Program-made: the position numbers and the translations under genes
DNA from: Ascidia mentula
Taxonomy: Eukaryota; Chordata; Ascidiacea; Phlebobranchia; Ascidiidae
Length of the DNA stretch: 64,000 bases
Assembly (NCBI GenBank): GCA_947561715.1
Contig: OX387199.1
Coordinates: forward strand, 1,183,001 to 1,247,000
Direction of reading: 5' to 3'
Shown here: piece after piece, positions 1 to 10,862 of the stretch
How the letters are laid out: each line of letters starts with the position of its first letter
Position numbering within the stretch: the stretch's first letter is position 1
Notes under the pieces: model-generated
Databases searched by the model: none
The model's input: the letters and a program-made list of their open reading frames with translations, nothing else
Told to the model about the DNA's origin: nothing

Positions 1-580
1 TCTTTCGGCGCCCTATCACAAAACTGTGTCGCATCGTTGATTCTGATGAGACCTCCTCAACCTTTCCGAGCGATGTCAGCTCGGTTTGCTAGATAAACTC
101 TGGGTAACTGCTCGGTTTTCTGAAGATACCTTTGGACACTCATTTCTCGCCGCGATACGCACGATATTGGCGATGTGTTTGTAAAAATGTTTCATGTCAT
201 TCCCACATTTTGGGGGGGAGTGTTACATCGCCACTGTTTTATGTGATGTATTGATAATTGACGTCAGCACAATGTACCGTTGTTACGTCACAAATACCGT
301 TGTTCCCGTAGAACCCCAGTGCCTGCCTGTACTGTTGTTGACTGAGTTTTGCCCTGGTTAGTTTTCTGCTGTATGAAACTAATATTATGTTCTATTTGAA
401 TAAGATAAATTAAGGCAATTTAAGTGCAAGTTGAATCTGCTAAGGTTGTTTCCTGCTGTGTTATTGTTTGGGAAGAAGCCTATATTTTTGTGACTGGTTC
501 CAAAATAGTTCGAAACCGCAGCGTCTTTGAATAAAGTTGAACCGTTTCTTTTGAAGAAGAAGCGTGTGCGTTAAGAACCA
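1..580 (+). mobile_element. 3' end of an LTR retrotransposon (fossil)
   Basis: The window opens inside what looks like the last part of a retroelement coding region. This is followed by a purine run ending in a G tract (about 204-219) and then a TG-initiated segment at about 220. That order, polypurine tract then LTR start, is the usual 3' end of a Ty3/Gypsy-like LTR element. A polyadenylation-like AATAAA lies near 531. The 3' boundary is not certain and could lie anywhere from about 575 to 690. Only one LTR is in the window, so the element is seen in part. It looks old and broken. Family assignment is inferred from layout, not from a recognised protein domain. Confidence 0.4.
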
Positions 581-719
581 TTGAGGAAAACCCGTCTGTT
601 GCACTGTCCGGGCGCAACCAGTCACGCCCGTCTGACTGCCAAGGGCAGCGCAACACCGATTGTGATACTCATGCTTTTTCCTGGCAGCACGAAGTTTTGT
701 AAAGTATTTGTGCGAGTTC

Positions 720-960
720 ATTTTTGAACCCGACGAGTTCATGGTTGAATTTAAAAATTAACTCGTTCAGTCTGGTTGAGTTTATAAACGGAATTTTTGA
801 AAGTTCGTTTTTGGTCAAAGTGTTTATTGTTCGTTCGTTCCGTTTCAAAAAATAGAATGCTCATTTCTTATTGAACTCGGCTGTGTTTATTTAGGGGTCA
901 ATGAGTTCATGGTTGATTTGTTCTTTTTGAAAAACGAACTCATTGACTCCGTTTTAGTTT
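720..960. repeat. Degenerate inverted-repeat patch with a 12-bp stem
   Basis: A short AT-rich stretch in which variants of GAACTC and its complement GAGTTC recur many times. The clearest pair is a 12-base perfect inverted repeat at 897-908 and 936-947 with a 27-base spacer. No coding potential or known family was recognised. From here to the first galectin stop codon at 1398 nothing else was seen. Confidence 0.4.
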
Positions 961-1397
961 ATTTACGTAGTCATTAAGTGCTGACCGTCGCGCTATCTAA
1001 TTTTTTTGCAGTGTGTGATTTTCCAATACTGCAACGTTGGAGACATTGATGGTGTTTTTTGGAGCTGTCTGATGATAAAAACATTTTTCACATAATAGAT
1101 TTATTGAAAACATGAATATTCAATACGCCAGCAACGGGTACAAAATTACAGATGAAAAAATCGTTCTTATTGTTCTTAACATATTTATCATTTACTATAT
1201 ACAATCACAGGAATTCCAAAGGTATCCAAAACGCTGAATATGTTGGGCATTTTCCAAAAATCGTTTTTTATTTATTCATAACAACAATAAAGCCATTTAT
1301 ACATTGGTCATTTATACACTCTTGTCAATGCAATAGAATAGTGAGAATTATAAACAGCTGCTTAATTTGAAACTTATAACGTTTTTGTGAAACTCTG

Positions 1398-4119
1398 CTA
1401 CCCCAACTCAATTGATTGTATGCACCACCCGCACATCTTAAGACCGACAACAGCAGTAACAGGAGAAGGACGGTCGAATGAGAAAACTTGCTCGTTTTTC
1501 CACACGCAGTAAATGCGTTCGTCGGCCACGTAAAAGTGCAACTGAAAAGGAAGTGTTTAAATTTTTATAAGAAACTTGGTAAGGTCAGATTCGTTGGAAT
1601 TTGAATAAAAAAGTCAGTTGAAAATTGTTTTATGCGTTGCTGGTTTGTTTGCAAAATGTTTTGCAATAATTACTAGTTTATTTAGTCTCCACTTCATACT
1701 GACAATGAGTTTCGTATTCCGTTAAACTGAGATAAAAATGTGGAAATTACATAAATATTACACAAGGGCTCAATTAACACCCTTTTGCAATTGTGGCACA
1801 GAAATGCAGTCTTAAGGCAGTCAGTCGACAAGAGATTACAAATACTTTTATTACACTAGTTTTCTTGCACACTCAAATCTTCAAACCCACCAATAAAATC
1901 CTTTAGCTCTGGTCACTCGGATATGACCATCAGTTGTTCTCAACATTTTATGCTTTGTGGTCACCAAGTAAATAAACTGACCAAACAAATCCATGAATAT
2001 TTATGTAACGTAACCAGTGTAAACTCTTCTCGTGACACGGGGCCATTAGCTTGAATATGGGGGTTGGGGTTAGGTGCAGACATATCACGTACCACGTATA
2101 GGACGTTTTCTTTCCAACGAAATCCGTCGCTCAGTTTGGTTTCTTTTTCCTTCCCCTTCACGTTGCTGGCCAGGATGAGAATCTTTTCGTCGAATCTCGG
2201 GTTAAAGTGGAGAGCGATGTCGTCCGGACTTTTGTTCACCAAGAAATTGATAGCGGGCCTGGAATAAGCGAAATTTGTCGTAGGTAAAGGTTTCTTTTTA
2301 TCTTGTTATTGTGTTTCGTAACATCATACGTTAGACTCTTTATACAATTGTTTTTTGTTGTATTTTTGTATTTACAAAGCATGAGTCGACGCCACGCACA
2401 AATTAAGACTGTTAAAGAGAGGATATTTTGGAAAACGAGCAATTTCTATACAATAAGCGTTGGATTGTGTCACAGGTTGCGTAACCAACGAATATAGGGC
2501 AAAAAAATATCACACTTCGCCGATCACAATAATTTTGTTTCATTGCTTTTTCACTGGAACAAATGTCGTTTTATGTTGGTTTAAAATTGCTAGTTTACAG
2601 GAAGAGCTCATAGAACATAATTCGGCCTAAATGTGCTCTTGCTACGAAAGTAGTAAAAAGAACAGAATTTGCTGACCTGGGTAGCATTGACTTCGCTTTC
2701 ACTGTCAAGTATTTTCCTTGGAAAGCAAAATCATTTAATTTGAGGTCGGTCACCTGTAGATTTCATTTGAGAAGATAAGTACGAGGTCAGAATTACCAAG
2801 GTCAAAATTAGGTTACAACTGAAACTAATATCTTGGTATTATTACACCAATAAAGTCACACACAATAATCAGTCAATGCCATACACTGCCAAAGTTTTCT
2901 TCGATGAAAACAATCTTTGATAAATATTTGACTGGAACACATTCAGAGCAATTTCCACATAAACAAACCACGTCCGTCGCATCATCTTCGTCGTGCTTGA
3001 CAAATTTAATTTTGCGTATTTCTATTCCGCCGATGTGCAACCCGGCATAATCGGCCACTTTCACACGATGTTTGAAGAAACAATCCTTTAGCACTTCCCC
3101 ATGCCAGTAACTTCGTATCCCCTCGTTGGTAACTTTAAATTTCAGCTGCATTTAAACGAACGTCTTAGAAATGTCATCTAACTTGAAAATTACTCATATA
3201 TCATGTTATTATGCTGACTATATGTTGGTTGGACAAATAAAAATATCAATTTGCATTCGGAAATAGAGGCTCAGAGATGTATTTAATCGTACCACTTGGT
3301 GTCGCTACATGTGATTTATTTATTCACATCACTGGGTGTCGCTACAAGTGTATATTTAATCACCTCCCTCACAATGTGCTTATCCAAGCAGAAAACCTTA
3401 TTGCGCGGGATTTGCGTCTTGGACAACCTGGATTATTTGTCTCTTGAGGTAATAGATAAAAATTAAAATAACCATTCAATATTTTCGTCAATTGTCATTT
3501 TTAAAAGTATTTGATTTTACCATTGGTTTATTCTCAACCACATGTTGTTTTAACGTAAAATAAAGACTCACGGCTACGATTGATCCTTTCTGCCACTTGA
3601 AGTGGTCACCTTGTTCACACATCTGCTCATGCTGCCATTTCCAATTCACACAATTATTCATCACAATCATTTTCTCGTCGTAACGTGGATTGAAGTGGAA
3701 TCCGATCGTGCCCGTCTGGTTTTTGACCGGCAGATGTACGTACGGCCTGTGCATGACAATTGTCGATAAAACTACAGTAAAAAAAATCGAACAGATTGGT
3801 TTAATTAGGTTATATTGAAAACTGATTCAAAAACAGTCACTTTTCATTCAGTTACTTTTCTTTTCCGAAAATCAAATCGTTAAAACACATAATTTTCTAG
3901 TGTATGCTTATCATTCAGCGGGAGATACTGGCTATGAGAACCATATTTATCGTTAGCACCCTTACCTGTCATCTACAGCTGCTCCTTTGACGCAGATTGT
4001 GTAACCAAGAGGTTTAAAGTTTTCAATGAAAAATTTCTGCATCAGAGAAAAACATTATGAGGAAGTACTTTTCCACTCAAACAATCTTTCAGGACCATCT
4101 TGCTTACCTTGTCAACCAT
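1398..4119 (-). CDS. Two-domain (tandem-repeat) galectin, copy 1
   Basis: Predicted cytosolic or non-classically secreted beta-galactoside-binding lectin of about 272 residues, with no signal peptide. Exons, 5' to 3' on the minus strand: 4119-4108, 4036-3966, 3746-3572, 3145-2972, 2753-2677, 2258-2093, 1541-1398; all reading phases agree. Each carbohydrate-recognition domain (CRD) is split over three exons. CRD1 carries HFNPR, an Asn pair and a Trp region reading WKWQHE. CRD2 carries HFNPR, but the segment that should hold the conserved Trp reads ASNVKGKEKE, so the stacking Trp is missing and CRD2 may have changed or lost sugar binding. The exon-4 donor is weak (GTGGTT) but gives the same exon length (174 nt) as in copy 4. 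The start ATG is followed by only three codons before the first intron, as in copy 4. Family certain; ligand unknown. Confidence 0.88.
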
Positions 4120-4587
4120 TTTGATTTGTAAGAATCCTATACAAGTTGTGTTACCTAAACAATTGACATAAAATACGAAACTCTGAGCTAATTATTTACG
4201 TTGTTTCGGACAAACTTGCAAGATGAGTTATTTTTGTGAAATTTTATTGAATTTCCGGAGACTTTACCAACGCATTACACTGTGCGTACGTGTCTTGTCG
4301 TTTGAACTTAATTAAGACTCTTCTGGCCAATCAACTACTTATTATTTTCGTCGATGTTTCAGTTACTTGAAACAGAGAATATGTTCAATGCACGATTCAA
4401 CTGAAAACAGAGAATACTTCGTGGAAACGACTTGTTTTCAACTGAGGAAAAATGCCAATTACAACAAGTTTACCCCTTCAAAATAAAAATTTTAACTTGT
4501 TTCTTCTTCTGATCAACTCGTTCTTCTAAGAGTGATTTCCATTACAGACAACCTGGACTTAAACAAAGAATTCCTTGCAACTGACCA

Positions 4588-5440
4588 CAACAAGCTGCGC
4601 ACTTGTCTACAGCATAATTACCTTTTGCCCGAAGCCAGCGTCTTTGCACGTGAATGCTAATTGCATTAGCGGTCTGCAGAGGGGCGAGCGATGGGCATTT
4701 TATAACAATACGCTTACTTCACTTTATGTTCATCGATAAATTGCAGGTTACAGAAGCAACAGGCATGAAACCGCTGAGTTGTATATGTTCAATGCCACAA
4801 CAAACTGCGCACTTGTCTACAGCATAATTACCTTTAGCCTGAAGATGGCGTCTTTGCACGTGAATGCTAATTGCATTAGCGGCCTGCACGGAGAATCAAG
4901 CGATGGGCATTTTATAACTTCACGCTTACACCACTTTACGTTCGTCGATAAATTGCAGGTTACAGAAGCAATAGGCATGAAACCGCTGGGTTGTATATGT
5001 TCAATGCCACAACAAACTGCGCACTTGTCTACAGCATAATTACCTTTAGCCTGAAGATGGCGTCTTTGCACGTGAATGCTAATTGCATTAGCGGCCTGCA
5101 CGGAGAATCAAGCGATGGGCATTTTATAACTTCACGCTTACACCACTTTACGTTCGTCGATAAATTGCAGGTTACAGAAGCAACAGGCATGAAACCGCTG
5201 GGTTATGTATGTTCAATGCCACAACAAACTGCGCGCTTGTCTACAGCATAATTACCTTTAGCCTGAAGATGGCGTCTTTGCACGTGAATGCTAATTGCAT
5301 TAGCGGCCTGCACGGAGAATCAAGCGATGGGCATTTTATCACAATACGCTTACTTCACTTTATGTTCATCGATAAATTGCAGGTTACATAAGCATTACGC
5401 ATGACACCGCTGAGTTGTATATGTTCAATGCATGCGCATG
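4588..5440. repeat. Tandem array, four copies of a 212-bp unit
   Basis: Four head-to-tail copies of a unit of about 212 bp. The same CAAACTGC landmark (CAAGCTGC in the first copy) recurs at 4591, 4801, 5013 and 5225, spacings of 210, 212 and 212. The middle copies are nearly identical and the outer two more divergent, as expected for unequal exchange. The array sits between galectin copies 1 and 2. Each unit has a short open frame, but 212 is not a multiple of three and the frame is not conserved as protein across the array, so it is a minisatellite-like repeat rather than a coding array. The flanks (4120-4587 and 5441-5867) hold nothing recognised. Confidence 0.9.
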
Positions 5441-5867
5441 TAAGCAAATCCTGTTTCCCATGTGAACTGCTAAGTGCTAGTCCATGTTATAGCGTGAATT
5501 ATTTCCTCTGCTCCGGACCGCCTGCGTTGCAGTCTGGCGTTTGTTCGTTCTAATTCTGATTCTAATTCTATCGTTTGCCATGAAAACTGCTTATGTAAAA
5601 AGAATTTAGGAGTTAACGTTCCCTGCCTGGGTCCACATTAAGGACCGAGGTTAGGCATAATTTGAGAAAATACAATAATATGTTCAGTGGAAACGTTGCA
5701 GCATCTGATTATTTTCTTGGGTGTTAAATGTTGTAGCTGAATGTACATGATAAGAAAATTATAACACGAACTGTATATGTTTATTATTAACACGCCTAAT
5801 TAACATCGATATCATATTTCTGGTTAGGCATGAATGAGTACGCGGTTATAGGTATGGTGGTCTGTTA

Positions 5868-8066
5868 TTAGTTTGCGTTTCCCACTGTGATGGACTCGAC
5901 GCAAAAACCCTTGGTTAAAAGTCCAACAAATTCCTGGGCTGGCCCCAGATGCCGGAGGTAGTAGACATTCTTTTTATTCCAGTGGCAGAACGTGTACTCC
6001 GGCGTAATTTCAAACCTTAGCTGAAAAGATGATAAGTGTATGTTATTTCTTGTTAGCTTTATGACCAACAAAGGCTTTTGTCACATCTCTTTTCGTCCAA
6101 CCTCGGGTTGAAATAGTGGCAAAATTTTTCCGTATTATTCTGCACAAGAAAGTCAATTGCAGACCTGGGAAAATCAAAATAATTGTGTTTGAAATTCCTG
6201 TTGCTGCCAGGCATATTGCATTTAAAAACGTACTGCTCTTCTGGCATAAACGTATTGTATTTTACGACGTTTCGTCTGCCATGCGGCGAGACTTCACCAG
6301 GTACGTCGTAAAATACAATACGTTTATGCCAGAAGAGCAGTACGTTTTTAAATGTAATTGTGTTTGTATTTTGTGCATCGCTGTATAGTTTAATTAGACA
6401 ACATACAAAACTAAAAGTATATGTGGTCGCAAAGTTCAGATGTACAATATGGACCAACAAAAAACAAACAAACAAACTTTGTTGCCAATGGCTTTGCTTC
6501 ACAACTTTTCCTCTAAATGCTTGATCTTTTATAACCACGTCAGTAATCTGAACAATATCCACAATTGTTAGCACGTAAAAATGAATAATTATTAAGTTCT
6601 GTCTTTTATTTCCTTCGAAATTTAAGATGAATAAGTGTTTCCGGCTATTATATATCGTGGATAGTGCAGTGCCAGCCGAAAACACTTTATGTAGGTAGTT
6701 ATGTGGGTTTAACAAACTACAACAAGCTTGATCCTTTAGCGATTTTCAACTCTGGACTGAGGTTAAGTTGACTCCCTTAGGACATTAAAAACATTTTTTA
6801 ACCTTTAGTTGCAAGTTTACCCTGTACGTTAAATATGTTTGTGACAATTAAGCCCCCTAATCTTTACAGCAAAAGTTGAATCAAGTACACGCATTGGTTT
6901 AAAAATATGACGCATTAAACGCAGAAAAAAGTCCGCTTTATCGCATTGGGCTGGGGTAAGATGGTTTACTTCTGCATTACGTTCTGCAATTAAGGTAAAA
7001 CATAATATTCTATTTCAGTGTTTTTTTACTTACTTCGTCAGTTACGTTTGAATCGAGTTTCGCAAATCCTACGCTGAGAATCTGGAAACCCATTATTTGT
7101 AAACCAGAGTAAGTGGAAGGATCGGGCACAAGGTGACCAAAGAAGCAATCCCCCAGTTCCTCTCCATCCCAGTAACATTTAATACCAGCAGAAAGGACTT
7201 CGAACTTTAGCTGCAGCAAGAACATTAAAATGTTTTTGATTGATTCAAACTACTTTGATGCTACAATAAACGCGACTTGATTAAACGCGATGTGCTTTGT
7301 GTGCATATTTCCATTACGGAAGGTTTACCTCAACCACCGCGCCCTTTTCCCAACGGAATAAGTCCCCCTGTCGACAAATTGTTTCTTCTCCCTACGTTTC
7401 GTCCAGGCGGCTGTTCAACACAATTGTTTTCTGGTCAAAACGTGGGTTGAAATGGTAGCCGATCGCCGATGTGTCATTCCCAACCAGAAGGTTGACCTTC
7501 ACTCTGTAAAGGGTCTAAGGTGGTTTTACTTTTGTTTAGTTCCAATATTTCGATATACGCGATGCTTGAAAGGTTGCAATAACCATAACTTTTGACAGGA
7601 CCACAGTTAAAATAAAAAACAACAGTTAGAAAATTTGATCGCAACTATTTTAGGTAACAGTCTTTTCTATATGACCCATAGAATCGAAATTATTCGCAGC
7701 ATACACAATTAAAAGTCTGTTTAATTTTCACCCTGCGTGCATGGGTTGTTACCTGTCTTCCACCGCTATTCCTTTTATCGAAATCGCTCGGTTGAGGGAA
7801 TGGAGGTCGTTCACGTGGTACGAGGTTGCCTTGTGTAAAAATATAATACATTCAAAAAATATGCAGAAGACTTTTATGCGATCGCACGACTTTAAGGCAG
7901 GATCGCCCCACTGAGCATATGCTCTTGGCCATATCAGCTCTCGTATTCTTCACGGGCGTAACAGCCGAGCTGGATCAACCATTGTTACCAACTATATAAG
8001 ATGTTTATATATTTAAAATACTATAGGAAGCATTGTGGTAAACAAATTCCCCGTCATCCTTACCAT
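5868..8066 (-). pseudogene. Two-domain galectin, copy 2, probably dead
   Basis: Same seven-exon layout as its neighbours: 8066-8064, 7829-7753, 7503-7329, 7210-7034, about 6547-6478, 6164 to about 6072, and 6020-5868. CRD1 has HFNPR, but the codon at the conserved sugar-stacking Trp is TAG (7394-7392): the context reads LDET-stop-GEE where relatives have a Trp. In CRD2, the fifth exon runs out of frame near its end compared with copies 1, 3 and 4, and the sixth exon stops soon after HYFNPRLDEK, losing the second half of the sugar site. A perfect hairpin repeat lies in the intron just before that exon. The last exon is still recognisable (FCHWNKKNVYYL). Several independent lesions make a pseudogene the simplest reading; a recent null allele is possible because CRD1 is otherwise well kept. 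Confidence 0.75.
6219..6354 (-). mobile_element. Hairpin repeat A with hammerhead-like loop
   Basis: Perfect inverted repeat: arms 6219-6270 and 6303-6354, 52 of 52 bases complementary, spacer 32 bases. On the minus strand the junction and spacer (6300-6266) read CTGGTGA, a stem GTCT...AGAC, then GAAACGTC, close to the hammerhead ribozyme core CUGANGA / stem II / GAAAC-GUC with one core change. It lies in the intron before exon 6 of galectin copy 2. A segment just outside the left arm (about 6186-6218) matches, on the opposite strand, sequence at about 49475-49500, which marks it as part of an interspersed family. No protein is encoded. Confidence 0.6.
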
Positions 8067-10535
8067 TTTGCTGCTTGTTTAGTGTTTGATCTTTTTGCTG
8101 CAGTATTCCTATACAAACTTTCAAGAAAACAGAAACATTAAATTGGGGTCAGAAAAAACCTTCTTTGGCCATTCCACTTTAATACAAATTATTTTGCACA
8201 CAAGAAAATTTGCCAACGTGAAAAAATATTTCATTGGCAAAATATCTTTCGTGCGCGGTTAATACCAAAAATTGCAATGATTTACGTTAAAACACTGCAC
8301 TGAAAATACGACGATAAACTGAATTAGATAAGATAAGGTAACGCTACCGTTGATAAAACAATATCATAGGGCGTTACTTTTGTCTGTTTTTGGTTTAAAC
8401 GCGACTACTTGAATAATCGAACCCTGTTATACCCCTTGGCTGGCTATGTTTGTACGAAGCGTCGACCCAAGCAAGTTGCTATAATGTCGCCATATCATGC
8501 CGTCTGTCACGCAAAGGTCTTGCGAAATGCTAACCAGTAAACTAATAACATCTGTTCATACAACAATTTGTGTCGGTTCATCTTCTGATGTAATTGCCGA
8601 CGTTGCTTGTGATGCTAATTTACTGAAAGGTATTGGCGACATTTTACCAGTAAACTAACAATTTCCGTCTTTATATGCTACATATTATAAAATAAGCCTT
8701 GCGTAATTTTATCAGTAATTTGACAGTTTCCGTTGGTAACATTTGTTTTCACAACGCAGTGTACAACGCAACATGGCGCGTTTTCTGTCATCCCGGTACA
8801 GGGTAAATTTTTGTTTGTGTTACTTATGAGTGCTGTCATCAATTATAATAAACACATTGTTTCTGTTAGGTGCATTTAGCTTTGTGCTGTTAAACTTTGC
8901 AATTGTCGCGGGCATTGTTAAGTGAAACTTTTAATGCCGAGTAAAACACGCCCATAGCCACTCACAAATAGAATGAATTGTGGATAATGACGTTCGAATA
9001 TTGTTATTAGTGACTCTATTACGTCCAAGCCTAGTTACTGTTTATGCGTCAACAACACATGTAAGTATGTACAAAATATAATATTTCCACATTATTTTGC
9101 CAATTATTATTTTGCATATTGAGTTGCATGCGACGCTGCGAAAAAACGACCCGTGTTTGAACTAAGCGTCAATTGCACGTCGAACCTGAGATGTTTCGTT
9201 ATAAATTAGAAGTGCAACCATTCCTGTTTGGAAAGCTGTTTTGATCGAACCGGAAACTTTGCAATGAATACACAGTGAGACAAAAAATGTCTGGTCACAT
9301 GACTAACAGTTATTATTATAGTGTGGACACCTGTCTGCAGCTCTTATTGACTATTATGACTCTTTTGAGCATATTGTAGTGGTTATTGAGTGTATGTACG
9401 ACACTGGTTGCAAATGTTTGCACAAATCTAAGAAATAGCACGGCATGGAACCTTGGCCATACTCCATGCTTTGTAGCACGGTTATGAGAGGAAAAACAGC
9501 AAGAGAAACCCATGGGTAGTTTGCCAACTATTTGCAACTATTTTAGGGACAAAGATATTACGGATTCAATACTTGATTTACATATCCGCACGAGACCAAG
9601 TTACGTGATCAACATTATGATACGTGTGTATATATTCTGTGCTGTTACGCAGAAAGTTGCGAAGCTGCGTGAGGCGCTGACGTGCCTTGGAACGTAGAAG
9701 AGATGTCACTGACGATAATGAAAATGTCAGCAGGATATGTCGTTAGTTCAGTGGCTCCTCACCCCAATACCTCTGTCTAATTAAAATGATGGTACACATT
9801 GAATAACAGCTTGCACAAAATCCATTCCACAGCACCAGGTGCCATTTGCTAAAGAGCACAAAAATACCCATGGTAACATTTCTATGGTAACATTTCATGG
9901 GTGATCTGCTTTACGTCACAAAGAAACGGATTGAACATTTAAATATCTGGGTGTCATTTTGAAACAGCGCCAATCGAACAAATGCACGTTTGCTTGCCGT
10001 TTTTGCTTGTTAGATTGAAATATAAAGTACTTCTATGAATTGCATATCTTCATTGGTGGAGCCTGTCTTTTCTGTTTTAGGGGAATGCTCACTCCATAAC
10101 ACGCTTCTGTTTGTTACGACTTGTTTAATAATATTTGAAATTACAGTTTGTTAAAAACCTCCATAGATAAAATTCGTTACTTCGCGGTATGTTTTAGCAA
10201 CAATGTACGACACACGTATTCTTTAAATATGGTCTGATGGTATATAATGTTTGTTGGCTCGAATACTTATGATGATCCTGGCTTTCTAAAAGTATTTTTA
10301 CTTTATTGCTGTGTCCTTACCAAAGTTTAAAACGCCATGCTTTAAATTTTTTTTAATAAACATCTTAAGATGTTTGGCCCAACTTGAATTCAGTGAATTT
10401 GCAAAAAAATCGACCCTTTAAGATAATGTTTTTTCACAATTCAGTTTTTCGTGAAATAAAAGCATCAACACAAGACTATCAGTTAAAAACAGGAAACCTG
10501 CATATGAAAGGAAATACACCATTCTATTCCATCGG
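8067..10535. other. Intergenic region between divergent galectin copies 2 and 3
   Basis: About 2.5 kb between two head-to-head genes, so it should hold both promoters. I see only short open frames with no family resemblance. A 20-base string at 7894-7913, in the second intron of copy 2 just outside this region, recurs exactly at 58861-58880. No RNA gene was recognised. Confidence 0.5.
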
Positions 10536-10598
10536 GTGGGCGTTTGCGGTCGTCGCGCGTGTTTTGTAAAGTGGGCGTTTTTCGTCGCGCATATTTTG
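10536..10598 (+). repeat. Two GC-rich direct repeats upstream of galectin copy 3
   Basis: Two imperfect direct repeats, about 10536-10566 and 10571-10598, each beginning GTGGGCGTTT and containing CGTCGCGC. They stand out as GC-rich in AT-rich surroundings and lie about 70-130 bp upstream of a TATA-like box. A paired promoter element is possible; this is inference from position only. Confidence 0.45.
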
Positions 10599-10666
10599 CA
10601 TGACTAATGCAAACTTGCGTGCACGCTTTTGCGTAAGTGCGTGAGATGTCAGCGTGTGTGCATGGA

Positions 10667-10673
10667 TATAAAT
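10667..10673 (+). promoter_or_regulatory. Possible TATA box of galectin copy 3
   Basis: TATAAAT at 10667-10673, about 190 bp upstream of the predicted start codon of galectin copy 3 at 10863 and downstream of the GC-rich direct repeats. Position and sequence fit a TATA box, but TATA-like strings are common in AT-rich DNA. Confidence 0.35.
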
Positions 10674-10862
10674 GATGCCAGCGACGTTGAGGAGTTTGTC
10701 AGCGGTATTCTTCTCAGTGAGTGTTGTAATATGGTCTGTACGATCAGGATAAGTTTTTAGTGTAAAAAACTTTCGGCCTGAATATTTTGAAACGTTTAAC
10801 GTTTGTCCGTTTTAGCAGATCGCTTGAAGGAATAGAAAATATTCGAAAAACTTGGACGCAAC

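Noticed and set aside
4779-5391. Repeated peptide-like open frames in the tandem array
   Set aside because: The unit length is 212 bp, not a multiple of three, so the frame does not continue from unit to unit. The repetition is at DNA level.
6059-6715. 218-codon open frame across galectin copy 2 introns
   Set aside because: It joins one real galectin exon, hairpin A and intron sequence by chance. Exon boundaries and homology to the other copies contradict a single protein.
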